The notes below the pieces were generated by a model, which searched no databases, was not told the origin of the DNA, and saw nothing but the letters and a program-made list of their open reading frames with translations. From NCBI RefSeq assembly GCF_000003815.2, contig NC_049981.1, positions 30,283,146-30,347,145 on the forward strand: 64,000 bases of DNA, in the 5' to 3' direction. The translations under genes and the position numbers were made by a program. Source of the stretch: Branchiostoma floridae (Eukaryota > Chordata > Leptocardii > Amphioxiformes > Branchiostomatidae). Shown piece by piece: positions 48,311 to 61,900 of this stretch (positions are counted from its first letter, which is position 1; the number at the start of each line of letters is the position of its first letter).

Positions 48311-49649
48311 TTACATAGTATCACTCCTAACCACCGGGAATTCAGCACTGAGGACATCCCTAACAGATAAAGCATTCTTACTGTTGTTGAAAACTCGCAA
48401 GATTCTTGTGCATGTTATATCATCTAAAAAATGTTATTTTATTTGCTGGCTATGATCTAGCAGCTGACTTTTGGTTTGTCTCCTTCGGTATTTGTTTTGC
48501 ATTGGGGGGAGTTACGTATAGAAAGAAGCCCCACCATGTCATTTTATCATTTTTGTTTGGAAAAAAAACATCAACAACTTAAAACTGCTCATGCCCATGT
48601 TATTTAATTTGCTAAAATGTTATTTTATTTGCTGGCTATAATTTTACAGCTCACTATTGGATTGTCCTCTTTCAAATTGGTATCTCTTTTACACTCTGCA
48701 GGATTTAAAGAAGGAAGCTCCCAAAACATCATCTTTCACTTAGCAAAAAAAGAAAGCATTAAAACTTTAAACAGCCAACGTCATCGCCTTTTTCCTCGTC
48801 TCCATGCTGATGAATGGACCATAATAGACCTTTTGAACATGAATAACCACTTATTCCCTGGGGGGCAAATTGTAATCTGGGGCAATTCTCTGAGAGTATT
48901 TTCTCTCGTTTGTGAGGCACAGCAGGCTATTAGTGTGCTACAGTCAATCAGACAAGATAGCAGGCTGCTTCAAATCCCTCTCATGACTTTGAAGCAATCT
49001 TGCTTTGATTTCTGCTATTACTGTTTATCAGGGGGAGATATTGGTAAAAAAAAGTTTTTTTCTTGTTGGAGTCGGACCAGAAAATATTCAGTGGACCAGA
49101 TGTTGGACTGATTAGAAAATGAAAAGATTACACGGCACTATGGCAGCAGGTTAACGTGTTTTGAGGCTTAATTGGTCCAAGAAAATGAGGAGAGTTCATA
49201 GTTATGTTAAGTCTACAGTCAAACTTAACAGGGGCAGTTAGCATTGTTAACATGAAGATAGGATACTCCAACAAATATTACTGTGTAACAAAATGGACCA
49301 TTGTTTTGAGTATTGCCCATTCAAAATTAGGTCCAGGTTCAGGTCCGTTTCTGGACCTGATCCTCTAGACCGTACCCATACCCCACCCCTACTGTATATG
49401 GTTCACCTATCACCACTTCATCCATTAATAACCATAAAATGCCTTGTGCACTGAGTCTGTGTTTATTTGGTAGTCATAGAGAGGAAAAACCAAACTCTGT
49501 CCCCGTAATCTTCCTAGGCTTATCCCTCCATGTAGACCACACAGCTTTAAAAGTGATGAGGCTATTTATAACACAATTGACCTTAGAATGCAAAAGACTG
49601 AACCATCTCAGCTAGGCCGAGGAAAACAAATGTTGTGTTTCTGAGTTAG

Positions 49650-49735
49650 CTCATGTTGAATCGATTATATGGATGACATCCTCTGGTGACCCCGAAACTG
49701 ATGCGAGTGTGCGAATAAAAAAAAATGTGGCCTCC
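49650..49735. mobile_element. Harbinger-like subfamily B terminal fragment
   Basis: CATGTTGAATCGATTATATG followed by GATGACATCCTCTGG and a GTGCGAATAAAA stretch is the inverted right end of the 14596 element. The rest is missing. Confidence 0.55.
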
Positions 49736-50003
49736 ATTATGAAATATGAGTGGACAGGAAGGCTTGAACAAATGATTGGGTGTGGTATACTGGACAAAAG
49801 ATTCTTCATTTTTGTTCTTTCACATCTTCTTCTTTGATCTTGGAATTAACACTGGAATTCTATGGCATTAATGAGCAGAACAGAGAAGTACAATTTTTAC
49901 TACATAACCTACATACATCAAATGATCAAGACTTTAAATTGAGTGTTAAATACAGGGAGTATGTTTTGACTTTCATCACTCAGATGTCAGATCAGAAAAT
50001 GTA

Positions 50004-50224
50004 ACGCTAGTTCACCTTTATTGCCGGGTGACCTTTATCTGTTGCTTTCAAAAACAGGGTACGTAGGAATATCAAGTCAAATGACGGTAGTTTCAAATTG
50101 CAATATGTTCAAAATATTTTTCAGAATATGGCAGCTTGAAACTATTGTCCATCGACTCACTGCTCTGTTTTTAAAACAACGGATATACCGGTAGGTTATC
50201 TGCGGAAAAAGGTGAACCAGCCCC
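50004..50224. mobile_element. TA-flanked mariner-like MITE, copy E
   Basis: ACGCTAGTTCACCTTTATTG at the left after TA (50002-50003); the right end GGTGAACCAG is decayed. The subterminal GGTTATC and CGGATATACCGG positions match the family. Confidence 0.7.
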
Positions 50225-51448
50225 TTGCCAGTAGGATTGGTAGGATTTTGCTGGGGTCAGTCGGGTTCACCAGCAACACAACATTTGCATGTAGATGACA
50301 CAGCTTTAAAAGTGACGAGGCTATTTATAACACAACTGGCCTTGAAAGGCAAAAGACAGGGCCAAATGGATACTGCTATCATTGACAAGATCTGTGGTTT
50401 TGTCCATAAAGAGGTAAATGTAGGTTAAAGCTTGCTAGACTACAACACTGTATTGAAGAATATGGGGCTTTTTCAACATCTTTGAAAATTGGCAGCAATT
50501 AGAATAATTCTGACAATGTTTTTATTCACGAAATGGCATTTCTGTCTTCCTATTCATTAGCTATTGACCGTCTTAACGGCAATCATAGTTGCAAGAGTAG
50601 AGAACGAAAGTACATCTACTCTGTTAAGTAGGCAATGTTTGCACTCAACTCATGACTATAAAACAGAGGCCCAATTGCATATCATGAATTTAATTGATAA
50701 ACAGTAAAGTAAACTGTAGTGTGAATTTCAATGCCTTATGCAGGGTACTCCTTTTGTAACAGTGTTTGACATTGTATATGCACACTGTATATGTACATGT
50801 ACATAGAAGTTAAAAAATCAGAATAGACATTTGCAATCTTTATGGTGAGATAAAAAGTAATTGGTATGCATACTATATTCCAATTTCTGGCCATACCAAG
50901 TTATTTCCTTATTCTTTGACATTTGACATAAAAATTGAACAAGAGGCTAGGTAATAGGTAAATAAAACAGAGGGTTGATAGACAAAACTTGAAACTGAAT
51001 AAATTCACTCTCCAACAAGATTTCTCCAGTGTGACTGACAAAAGACAGTTATTTGAAGTGTCTATTTCCAAAATCATATCCAGTTGCTCAAGTAACAGCT
51101 TTTTGGCACAATACTAACACTCCTTGAATCTGTGTGCACAGAAATCCCCTTTGATTTTTTTTTCATTTCAAAACACCAGTTTCAAATCTGAGAACAAACC
51201 GGTGTGACCTCCATATGCCTACCTGCATGTGTATTCGGATGAGGGTAAAATGATTTAATTATGTGTCATATTATGGGAAAATGACCAAGTGATTACACCC
51301 AAGGGAGATGCAGTATGATGAAATTATAATAGGGCCTTCACACTGAAATCAAATCAGCTGAGGAATCAAGCAGAACCAGCCGGAATGAACTATTTGCAAA
51401 ATTTGTGCCACATTCGGTGCCATTCCGAGTGGGTATTCCAAATGGGCC

Positions 51449-51929
51449 TTAAATCCCCTTCACACGAGATAGAATGAGCCAGAATGCCGTCAGAATGAAA
51501 ATCCTTTTCTATTCCTGTGAATTTGTAGTGTATTCTAGACATTCTCACTGCATGTGAGATATTCTTTTGGCCACATTCTGGCAGGATTTGAGATGGCATG
51601 CCGTTTTGGTTCTCCATCAAATGAGATAAGAATGTTTCGAATAATGTTGGAATGCCGTAGAATGCGGTCAGACTGCAGTTAGAATAGTTGGAATACACTT
51701 AGAATCCACTTTGAATGCCATTCGATATTTATCCACTTCGAATGCACCTCGACAGTTTTTGACATGTCAAAAACTTTCGAGCCAGCCAAAAGAACGGGGA
51801 CGAATATCTGGAATGCAGTAAGAGTGTTTAGAATACAGTACAAATTGCCACGAATTGTTCGGAATAGAAAATAATTTTTTTTCCGACGGCATTCGGGCTC
51901 ATTCGTGCTCTCGTGTGAAGGGGGCTTAA
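51449..51929. mobile_element. MITE with TTAAGCCCCCTTCACACGAG ends
   Basis: The left end is TTAAATCCCCTTCACACGAG and the right end, inverted, TTTAAGCCCCCTTCACACGA. The interior is dominated by GAATG/CATTC words (for example AGAATGCCGTCAGAATG). A related half-element precedes it at 51331-51448. Confidence 0.7.
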
Positions 51930-53809
51930 AGGAGACCAGAGGACCCAAACCTACACCACCTCTCCCTTGCATCAAAATGTGAATCTATATTCCGCAAAAA
52001 ACAATCAAGATGATAGCATGCCTAGGACAAAAAATGGTATTGTTTTGCAAGGTAACACACTAAAGGGGCATAATCAACCTTGCCCTTTATCTTCCCAACA
52101 CCTACGTACATACCAAATATCATCGCAATTCATACAGAGGTCCTTGAGTAAGTAGTTAGGATTTCTTACTACAAGGTTGCTTGTTTTTTACTACAATTAC
52201 AGTACTAAAAGTTGGAGAACTGTATTGTAGATTTTTGTTTTTGGCCACTAAGAAATACATCAAAAGCAACAGTGACAAGAGTATACATTGCAAATGCAGG
52301 AATGTTTGCAGTGGTTTTATGTTCTTTTTTGTAGCAACTGCTTCTCTGTAAGATCAAAACCACCTAGAAAAGATTTTGTTCTTTCTGTCTTCTCGCCTTG
52401 TCTAAAAGCTCTATTACAAAAATAGTATTTACGCACTATACTTTACTGTACAGTATTATGATGTGTTAGCGGCCCCTGTCATGGTGAAGACACATTAATA
52501 CTTACAAAGGACAAATTGGACACAGACCCAATTCTTGAACATCAAATAGCACATATCTATCAAGAAGTGCTATGAGTCCAGAGGGTAAATATGATTAGAT
52601 CAGTAACAGTTGGTTATGCCAGCACTGCAAAAAGCGCCTATTTCTTCTGTTCTGTCTGTTTTCGGCACCCTTGCCCAGTCACTGGTTGGTGATTCTAACT
52701 GGCTGTCTGTATAGCACAAGGTTTCTGTTTCATTCATTTATTCATTCATCTCTAAGCTACTACAACTTTTGAAAGTTGATTTCAAAGGGGCCAACCATAC
52801 ATGTAAACTAGACAAACAACGTGTTATATTCAGTCAAAGTTAAGACACCAGTGGCCAAATGCAGTAGATGAAAACTGAGGCGTCAAAACAAAATCAGTGT
52901 CCATTTTACCAAGGAGCTTTTAACGCTGATAAAACCTCCTTGATTTCACAGTCATAAAAGTTCAAAGGTCAAACCAAAAATATCAAAAGATGGAGTTACT
53001 TTTCAATATGCGACTACAGCCCCATCACAAACTCAAAACCACTGCAAACATCACATTTTCTTCCTACAGTAAACATAAATGCACCTACAGTACGTTGCAC
53101 TTTCAAACTTAGTTGCAATAGATCTCCCATGCTCCTCTTAATGTTGTCCTAGGCAATAGACACAAGTTTCTAGGAGCTTCTATCAAAACAAAATGTCAAC
53201 CTGTAGCTCTGCGTAGCCCTGAAGGCATTTTCCAAATGGCAGGATTTAATTTCGATGTTTTTGTAAGCCTGTAAGAGTATCACATGCCTGGCCCCCATTG
53301 CATTTAATGGCTTTTTGACACTGATGTATGGCAAGGTCTTAGATGTTTTTTCCACAACAACAATGTTCATATCAGATATGGGCATTTTAATGCTTATAGA
53401 CTAGATTTTCAAAGTTATGCTGGCTTTCTGGGATGCAACTACATTTTCAAAAGACTCAAGAGCGTATAAAAAAGTAAATCACACCTATCGATCATCATAG
53501 ATCATACAGTGGAGCCTGCGCTTTGTAGAGATTGTGATCGTGATGAAGGATTGCAAATGTACCTGGCCAATTAAGAGTACTTGTCATTACGGCTGACAAA
53601 ACCGATATTCTCCTGGATGACTGGACCTGACAAAATCAGCGAACAAGGCTAGAAAATGATAAGTTTTAATGCAATTGGGGGCTTACTGGTCCAAGAAAAA
53701 AAAAACAAGAACAAAGTAAAGGAGAGTTGATAGTCTGATGATTCTAACCAATGAGTGGGACAGACAGAAAAATCTAAGCTATAGACAGCCATGCAGCTGT
53801 ATAGTATAC

Positions 53810-54021
53810 TACTGTAAATGCAGAAATGTTCACGGTGGATTAATGTTTGCAGTTTTCGCAGCGGCGGCTTCAACGCGAATTCAAAACCACCACAAACATT
53901 TTTCCATAACAGTGAGAGACTACAGTGCATGGTGCTACCGCGAAATTAAAACCACCGCGAAAAGTCCATTTTCCCGCTACCGCGAAATCAAATCCCCACA
54001 AACTTAAATGCATTTACAGTA
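53810..54021. mobile_element. MITE with TACTGTAAATGCAG ends, copy 1
   Basis: TACTGTAAATGCAGAAATGT at the left and, inverted, TACTGTAAATGCATTTAAGT at the right. The interior has repeated CGCGAAATNAAAACCACC motifs. Confidence 0.7.
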
Positions 54022-54245
54022 TAGCTTGTGTGCTTTGTGCAATGGTATAGAATATCATACCAAAGTGAAAATGGGATGTTTGAAATTCCAGACGGCATGC
54101 ATCCTCCACAAAGATTACCAAGAATGACAAGGAGGGTTTTCTAGGAAAGCTAGCCCCTACAACATAAGCCCTTGATCCCAATAACCAATTCAGCCCAGGC
54201 CTTGGATCATACATGACCAAGAGTTGAATCCACAAACTGCATTAA

Positions 54246-54614
54246 GGCCACACCAATTTAATTTCTTGGTTCACGGATTTTTTCATAAAAAATATGGAGC
54301 GAAAGGGCGAAATAAAAATAAAAATAAAAATTGTAAAATGGTTGGGGTAAAGGTAACGGCTAATCCAAAACATAAAGAAAAAAAGTTTTCAGCTTGAAAA
54401 AAGTACAAAAATACTATTATTGTACAGTAACAGCACCTGTACCCACACTTTAAGGAGCTTATAATATAAAGGCCAATTTGCTACACCAGAAAGTTGGTGA
54501 ATGGTTTCAGTAATGGTGAAAATTTGCTGAATGGTAATTTTTATTCTTATTTTTTTTTTTCCAAAAAATAGGAGCGAGCGAATCCGTGAACCAAGAAGTT
54601 AAATTGGTGTGGCC
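54246..54614. mobile_element. Harbinger-like MITE, copy 2, inverted relative to 2665-3027
   Basis: TAA flanks at 54243-54245 and 54615-54617. It aligns almost end to end with the reverse complement of the 2665 copy, including AAATATGGAGCGAAAGGGCG and the TTATAATATAAAGGCC segment. Confidence 0.8.
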
Positions 54615-55913
54615 TAAGGGAAAGTTGATCAGCACATCACATTGTACACTGCCAATCCACCTCCACATTGAGTGGATGACTATCTTCCTGACTAAAACCA
54701 AATGATTAGTAGCATAGGACAAAGCAAACTATGCTACAATCTACATGTATGTTATCTTTTAAACGTAGATGAAGTCAAACCTTTTTTGGTAATCTTAACT
54801 TATCTATGGTGGTTCAGTGTTTGAAAATCTTACTATTTGAGTCCCCCTGTAGCAACACTATGTTTTTTGCGCCTAATAAAACACGTTTCACCTGAAGATA
54901 ACATGTTACTCACTGCTGGTAGAATTGAAATTTCAGACATCATGTGGATTTTTTTAATCTGTAAACAGTAAAACATATTGCTGCAGTACAATGCAAACAT
55001 AGACTGAATTGCCCTCAGGAAGGTGACTGACGGTCACCAAAACATCAGTGAAAATAAAGTTGTCGTGTAAAAGGAGTATTCAGTGGATTTTACTGATCCA
55101 TGTTATTCAGTAGCACAGTACTTTATCATTGAGAGGTATGATTATTATACGCTCGCACAGACAGAGAAAAAGTTACAAACCATGTACTGATCATGGCTGA
55201 AGAGCTGACCTTTCTTCCCAAATCTTGAGTGCTTCATTTTTTTAAACAATAACAATAACAACAACATGTACATCCTTAATAGAAGCCCTAAGAATCAACA
55301 GGCTGGTTTACCATTAAAATCTGATAATTATACTATTTACATGCTATTACACAAGGTCTGCATGTAGTACACGCCCACATCTGGCTTTTTGGTGTCTTTT
55401 GTGCCTGACTGCACAGTGGGGTGTCTGATGACAGTTTCACCATTGTTTTTGAAAAACATAATCTTGGCAAGATTTCTGGCAGTTTTGAAGGGAATGTAAC
55501 CTCAGCTTATTGATACCCTATAAAACAGACTAAGTGCATGATTATATCCTATTCTGAAGTGAAAAAAATAAAAGTGTTTTCAAAGAAGAAGATCTTCCCC
55601 TGTAGCCAGCCTGGAGTGTTATGAACTCATTACCCCACCCCTAGGGTGCCTACTGGAGGCCTGGAAGTTGTTATTTACAGCCAGGAGGGTCTAACTCTGG
55701 TGGTCACTCAGAGAAGTTACATAGTATACCTTTAACAAAAATGGCATTTTGACTTAATCGGATGATAATGGATACCACAAGCATGCTACCAATCCTAACC
55801 ACCAGAAATTCAGCACCAAGGGCATCCCTGGCTGCTGTTAGCTTTTGGGCTGCTGTTGTCATTTTACCTCCTTACTTGGGATGTTCTTTCAGCTTTATGC
55901 TGTCTCATTCTTA

Positions 55914-56337
55914 GGCCATTTCAAGTAAATTTGTTGGTTCTCAGATTTGACCAAAAAAATGAATTTGCTGAATTGGAAGATCAACATCAAAAACCGAGCC
56001 TGAGGGGAAAGCCTAATGTACAACGATGAAGACTTTTTGATGTCCTGTCTTTGCACATATCTAGGTCCTTACCTCTTTGTTTACACATGCACTAATATAG
56101 CTCCTAATAATCCACTTTGTGGGCTAAGCAGTACCAAAGATGATGATATGATTTAGAACTTTTAGCAAATGTTGTCCTTCTTTGTAACACTGTATTTGCT
56201 GGATCACTTCAGCCGAAATCTAAACAAAGAAGAGAGAGTCCCTACCTACTAACCCTACTTTTTTAAGAGCTATGATCAGAAACAGAACTTTAATTTTCTT
56301 GTGCCTACAAGAACCAAGGGAGTGAAATGGTGTGGCC
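55914..56337. mobile_element. Harbinger-like MITE, diverged copy
   Basis: GGCCATTTCAAGTAAATTTG at the left after TTA; ...GTGAAATGGTGTGGCC at the right before TAA. The interior is unrelated to the other copies. Confidence 0.6.
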
Positions 56338-56477
56338 TAATGTAGAGATAGCCATTGGCAGGATGTAAGCAGCCTGGGTGAGTGTCTGTGGGAGGAAACA
56401 GCATCCCCAACCACTCATCAGTAGTGCTGTAGGCTGTGTTAGGGGAGCTCCCTGGAGCAATTTGGGGTGTGCCAAAT

Positions 56478-56657
56478 ACTGTAAATGTATTTATGTTTAC
56501 TTTCGTGGTAGCGAGAAAATGAAGTGTTCGGGGTGGTTTTATGTTCGTGGTAGCGCCATAGACTGTAGTCACATACTATAATGGAAAAATGTTTCTGTTG
56601 GTTTTAAGTTTAAACTGCGAACATAAAACGACCGTGAACATTTCTGCATTGACAGTA
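56478..56657. mobile_element. MITE with TACTGTAAATGCAG ends, copy 2
   Basis: TACTGTAAATGTATTTATGT at the left and, inverted, TACTGTCAATGCAGAAATGT at the right. Central AACATAAAACGACCGTGAAC. Confidence 0.65.
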
Positions 56658-57386
56658 CCTCAAATGACCTCAAATGGCTCTAATATACAGTGTACATGGG
56701 GCAATAATCTATTGGGCACTCTGGATACATTGTTTATCCATTTATGAATTCAAAAGATGCAGCAAGTCCTGATTATTAACCTGTCGTTATTTGAAGTAAG
56801 TCAGCAGGTTTCCAAATCAGAGCAAGTTAAGGCTGAAAAACACTAAGTCTTAGTATCATAGAATTGAATTGAATTCATTTAGAAGTGGACAATGGTAGAA
56901 TTGCGCTATGCTGTAATCTATGAGCCAACAGCATCCACAGTTTTTTGCACTGTCGTCTGTGGACTGAAAAAGGTATCAAGAACTTCCCCATACAGACTCC
57001 CTAAACAAGAAAATATCCGAACCGGAGAGAGGGATGGGTCCTACAGACGGCCCTGGAAGACATCTGCCAAGAGCTCTTTTTCTTATCATCATTTCATCTT
57101 CTAACATCACTTTCAATGAACTATTCACTTTCAATTAACTTGAAAATTACTTAATGTCTGTTAAAATGTTGGCTGTGACAAACGACTTTTACTTCAACCT
57201 CAGTGTGGATTCTCATAAATCTCCTGAATGAACCAGCACCAAGAATAGAAAATTATGTCCTGACAATATGATACACATATACAGGGAATCTGACAGGCCA
57301 TTTTTCACAAGTTTTAATTGTGCTCTATACGGGGACTACATCATTAACTTGTGTTAATAAAACTGTAGATACATTTTTCACCTATA

Positions 57387-57636
57387 AAGGTGGTATATCA
57401 CTGCACTTAGGGCACCAGTGTGGCACTGCGAGGTTCATCCACTGCGGCACTGTTGAGTTATTTTTGCTGATTTTTTTATAAATGACATATTTTGTAATAC
57501 GTAAAGGTATGACATAGAAGACAACAAGATACACAAAACATAAGAAAATTTGTTCTTTATCTCTGAAATTCGTCGAATAATCTTTCAAACCCCACAGTGC
57601 CACACTGGTGCCCCAACTGCAGTGAGGTACCACCTT
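57387..57636. mobile_element. MITE with TCACTGCACTT ends, copy 2
   Basis: AAAGGTGGTATATCACTGCA at the left; inverted right end AAGGTGGTACCTCACTGCAG. The shared interior GAAAATTTGTTCTTTATCTC is the same as in 36812-37067. Confidence 0.75.
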
Positions 57637-59487
57637 AACTGGTAACGTTGTACTAGCAATTATTGAATGTGACTATTTAGTGAAAAAAAAGTCACTCAAA
57701 TCCCATGGACAGAGCCAAATAAATACAGTGAACAATCAGAAGACATATCATCTCTTCTACAAAGAATAATAAGTGGTCTGTATCTTTTCATTGCCATGTG
57801 AGCACATTTCTACAATTGAGATCTATGATAATGAAGATTTGTGCTAGGGTAACCAGGCATGATTATGAGGAGGGAGATGGGAAGATCAGATTTTCAACAC
57901 ACTCAAAGGGCTGGGGGGCTCCAGAACCAACAGTAAGAGGTACGGCCAGGACAGACTAACCTGGTGTGAACCGTCAATGTCTGTAGTCGCTATGCATCAG
58001 ACTATGATGCCTGCAAATGGTTGATTGATTGACCAGGTACGACCTTATGCACACAATAATTGGAAGCACTATATTACAAGTTTGAGCAGACCGACTGACA
58101 AGCAAGCCTCTAAATCAATTCATTTTGATGCTACATATCACATGTTTACGTTAGGTACAATTCTTTTTTTCTTTATTACGTATTCTGGTACATGGTAAAG
58201 CCCCCTTTACAAATCAAGAATTTAGCTCGGCAGACGTGTTGGCGAGTTCTATATGGGCACCATTGGGGATTAATCGGGCTTCAAACCAATTTTAGCAGCT
58301 AGGCTGACATTTGCGGGTCCCTGGAAGCTGCGCTTAAATTCATCAAGGCCCTGGCAAAGATTATTGAGCTTTTTATGAGATTTCGGATTGGTCTATTGCA
58401 AAATTCCTGTTAATATCTGATTTTTGTAGTGTGCCCGTCTACCCCACTCATGTCCTACATATTTCCCACAAGCTTTAAGTCAGAAATTAAAGTTGCCAAA
58501 TATTGGCTTTTTACTGGGTTAGTCGATTCTGACTTCGTCCATGTCCAAGATATGCTACCATCTCATGGGGGATTCATAATTGTTAGTGTTGGATTAACCT
58601 GGATTGGTGTCATCTGAGCACCGTCCAAATTGTGAAGGGCCAAATTTTCAGTGAAAAATATAGCTGATACTCGATGTTGAAATTCGGAGAGGTCTGACCG
58701 ATCTACAAATTTGACTGGTGCTCGCATAAACTGTAAAGCCAGCTTTAGAGAAGTGAAGCATGATGTGTTTTTTTTAACGTTAATTATTGCCCAATTTTGC
58801 ATTATATACATAATCTAAGTTGTTGACTACCTACAATGATCCAAAATTTGGAAAACATTGAACCTAGTGAGTGATTTTCAAGACTTAGTATTCACTTTAA
58901 ATATTCACCTTGAGCTAATTGTAGTCCTTAGTACTAATTAGCAGGGATGACAAAACAGGAGAGATAACCATCTACATGTACAAGCGAGTAATGGGAGAAT
59001 TTTGATATTTGTCAGAAGTTTGCATGTCAAACACAGCACTTAAGGAAGTCCGCAGTATATTACAAAGGTGAAATGTGTAAGCCCATGCCAAGATTGCCAT
59101 GGTTTGTGTTTGTGTGTAACCATGGTGACGCACCGGTGTTTACGCCCGTTCATTACCAGTGTTTTGTCACCGTTCATTAAAGCTGATCAGAAAACGTAAG
59201 CTGCGTCTCTGAGGTAGCCAACACAACTTGTCAGATTATATTTCATTGAATTTCACTCAGACCCTGCTATGCCTAGTGGCTAAAATTAAACATAGAGCAG
59301 CAGGTTTCCTTGCTGTTTTAGTGACAGGGTATATTTTTTACAGGAAGGGGTTACTAGCTTTAGCTAAGACAACATACTTGCTGAGGCAGCTCCTCCAATA
59401 TGGTACCCCCATTTTGTGTCCCTTTCAGCCCCAACCCATGACTGCTCTACCCAGGATTGAACTGGAGTCTCCCAGTTACCAACTTAT

Positions 59488-59543
59488 TAATATATATATA
59501 TTATATATATTATTATTAATATATATATATTATATATATTAAT
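59488..59543. repeat. AT palindromic tract
   Basis: TTAATATATATATATTATAT-type repeats arranged as a duplicated palindrome. Confidence 0.85.
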
Positions 59544-60536
59544 TGTTCTTCAAAAATTCTAGTATCTGGGTTAACGAGAAAAGTATGAAAATTATTAGGT
59601 ACATTTTTATGTAGTGAATAGATAAATGTGTTCCTTGACCCAAAGTATTGGACCAGGTGAACAGACATGTTTCTTTTCCCATAAGACAAGAACACTACTC
59701 ATTCGAAAAAAATGTCAGCTGTTAGAAAGTAGGGATGAGTGCCAGTTTTTACTGGCGTGGAAGCTGCTGTTCTCTGAACTGAAAGAAGGGACAAGACCCT
59801 TTGGCCCAAACGTCTTTGGCCCAAATAGGTGTAAAATACGAATGCATTAATATTTGGAATTTCTACTTCTGTAATATTATCAACCTTTAAAATTATGTTT
59901 GGAAACCATCCACTATCAAACCCCAGCCACTTAAGTCTTTTCTTAACCATTTGCAGTTGCCTTGTTCTGATTTATTGTCAGCTTAAGCATTCCTTGTTTC
60001 ATACATTGCTCATTTATTTATATTTCTGATTTATATTTAGCCTCAACATTTTATGTTTCATATATTTGCTCAGTCATTTATACTTCCATTTCACTGATAT
60101 TTCTGAATAGTTAATTTAAAAGTTCTTTGACAAATCTTATATTTACTACACTTGTAATTTGTTTAGAGCTTATTTAAGTGGAGGGCTTTGTAAAAACCTA
60201 TGCAGACCGCATGATCAACCGCGTCACTGCATTTCAAAGACTCAGTAAATTTCACAACATAGAAGCAAATAAAATGTGTAAGCCATTGTGAAAATATTGC
60301 CACAGAATTTGAGAACAAGGAGCAAAAGCAAACTCATTAAAGATGAAGAAAAACTGTGAACTACACGAAAGTTGTGACATGAATAAACTAAGATATAGTT
60401 ATAAATCATTTGGGTTGCATTAGCTATAATTCACATAAGAGAAATCTGTTAGTGCGACATTACACGGTTATTAAATTTGGCACGGCCTCGTGGCTCCAAA
60501 GTAGCAGGCACATCAGGGACTGCATCAAAGTATTGT

Positions 60537-60830
60537 TAGGCACACACACAGGTGGTGAACAGCTTTATAACCATGTGGAGAATTCTGCTCTGTAGAGTAG
60601 GAAGCCCACCGCATGACTTTGTAGTGCAAATGTTTACATTCTCAGATCTGATGGTAACAATTTGAATTTTGATAGCCATAAACACGGTCTTATTAGGCAC
60701 ACACAGGTGGTGAACAGCTTTATTACCATGTGGAGAATTCTGTTCTGTAGAGTAGGAAGCCCACCGCATGACTTTGTAGTGCAAATGTTTACATTTTCAG
60801 ACGGTAACAATTTGATAGTCATAACACCGC
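60537..60830. repeat. Tandem duplication, about 157-bp offset
   Basis: AGGCACACACAGGTGGTGAACAGC in two overlapping parts through TTTACATT...CAGA occurs at about 60538 and 60695 with few differences. Confidence 0.85.
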
Positions 60831-60921
60831 CACTAACCATTATAAATATTGCCGAATTAAAGAATGATGAATTCAAAGAGACACACTTTGAATCACAGCA
60901 GCAGCAGTAATTTAGGAGGTA

Positions 60922-61350
60922 ACGCTAGTTCCCCTTTATCCATGGGATAACCTATATCCGTTGTATCTAAAAACAATATGTATACATGGATAGCAAGTCG
61001 ACGGACACTGGTTGCAATTTGAAACCACTATCCATTGACTTAATATCCCCCAATAACCTATTTTTAAATACAATGGATATAACGCTAGTTCACCTTTATC
61101 CGTGGTGTGACCTTTATCCGTTGTCTTTAAAAACAGCGCATTTAGGAGTATTAAGTCTGCTGACAGTGGTTTCAAATTTGCAATATTTTCAAAATGTTCC
61201 GATCTGAAACCACCGTTCGTTGACTTCATATCCCTAAATACGTTTTTTCGTATGAACAACGAATATAGGTTACCCTTGGATAAAGGTGAACCAGCGTTAG
61301 GTTATTTCACGGCAATAGGTTACCCTGCAGATAAAGGTGAACTTGAGCGT
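60922..61350. mobile_element. TA-flanked mariner-like MITE, copy F (outer, interrupted)
   Basis: ACGCTAGTTCCCCTTTATCC after TA (60920-60921); the right end GATAAAGGTGAACTTGAGCGT precedes TA (61351-61352) and is written here in two parts: GATAAAGGTGAAC and TTGAGCGT. Its right arm is split by copy G. Confidence 0.8.
61082..61297. mobile_element. TA-flanked mariner-like MITE, copy G (nested in copy F)
   Basis: ACGCTAGTTCACCTTTATCC ... GATAAAGGTGAACCAGCGT, with TA at 61080-61081 and 61298-61299. It is 216 bp, inserted into GGATATAGGTTA, a conserved motif of its own family. Confidence 0.85.
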
Positions 61351-61825
61351 TAACCCTCGTCTGGCACATCAATTCTCAGCACATCTTGGCATTTTGATAT
61401 TCTGAGATATTAGCAGGACAAGAGTGTCAATATAAACACATGGCATAAGCTTAAGAGGCAACTGACCTACAATCTATAACATAGTCAATGGTAACTAGTA
61501 GGAACAAAGGAATTCTTCGTGGCATGCTTCTTTGCTTCATTGGTCTCACTGGAGAAGTTGACATAAACAAGGCAGTATAATGAGAGTAGACGTTTCTGTG
61601 CATGTTTGTTTGTTTGTTTGTTTTATTAGGATTTCCATTAGCGATACCACCGAAGTGGTACCACTATTCTTCCTGGAGTCCGAAAATATGTATCAAACCA
61701 TACACGGTCTGCCTGAACACTTCAAACAACCTCCAACGACCTTAAATGGCTGTAATATGCAGTGTACATGGGGCAACGACCTTGTGTGGCGCTCTGGATA
61801 CATTTTTTATGCATTTATGAATTAA

Positions 61826-61900
61826 CTAGAAAGGCCGACATTTGCTTAAGAGCAAATACAGCATATTTCAGCCATACCCCTTCCCACGCAACATTGGACT
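61826..61900 (-). mobile_element. Helitron-like 3' terminal fragment
   Basis: On the minus strand, TTTGCTCTTAAGCAAA, then TGTCGGCCTTT and CTAG with T next: the same terminus as the array at 28145-31072. Homology fades near 61900. Confidence 0.7.

Noticed and set aside
48617-49111. 164-codon open frame as a gene
   Set aside because: No domain, no splice or promoter context, AT-driven composition, and part overlaps sequence related to intron repeats.
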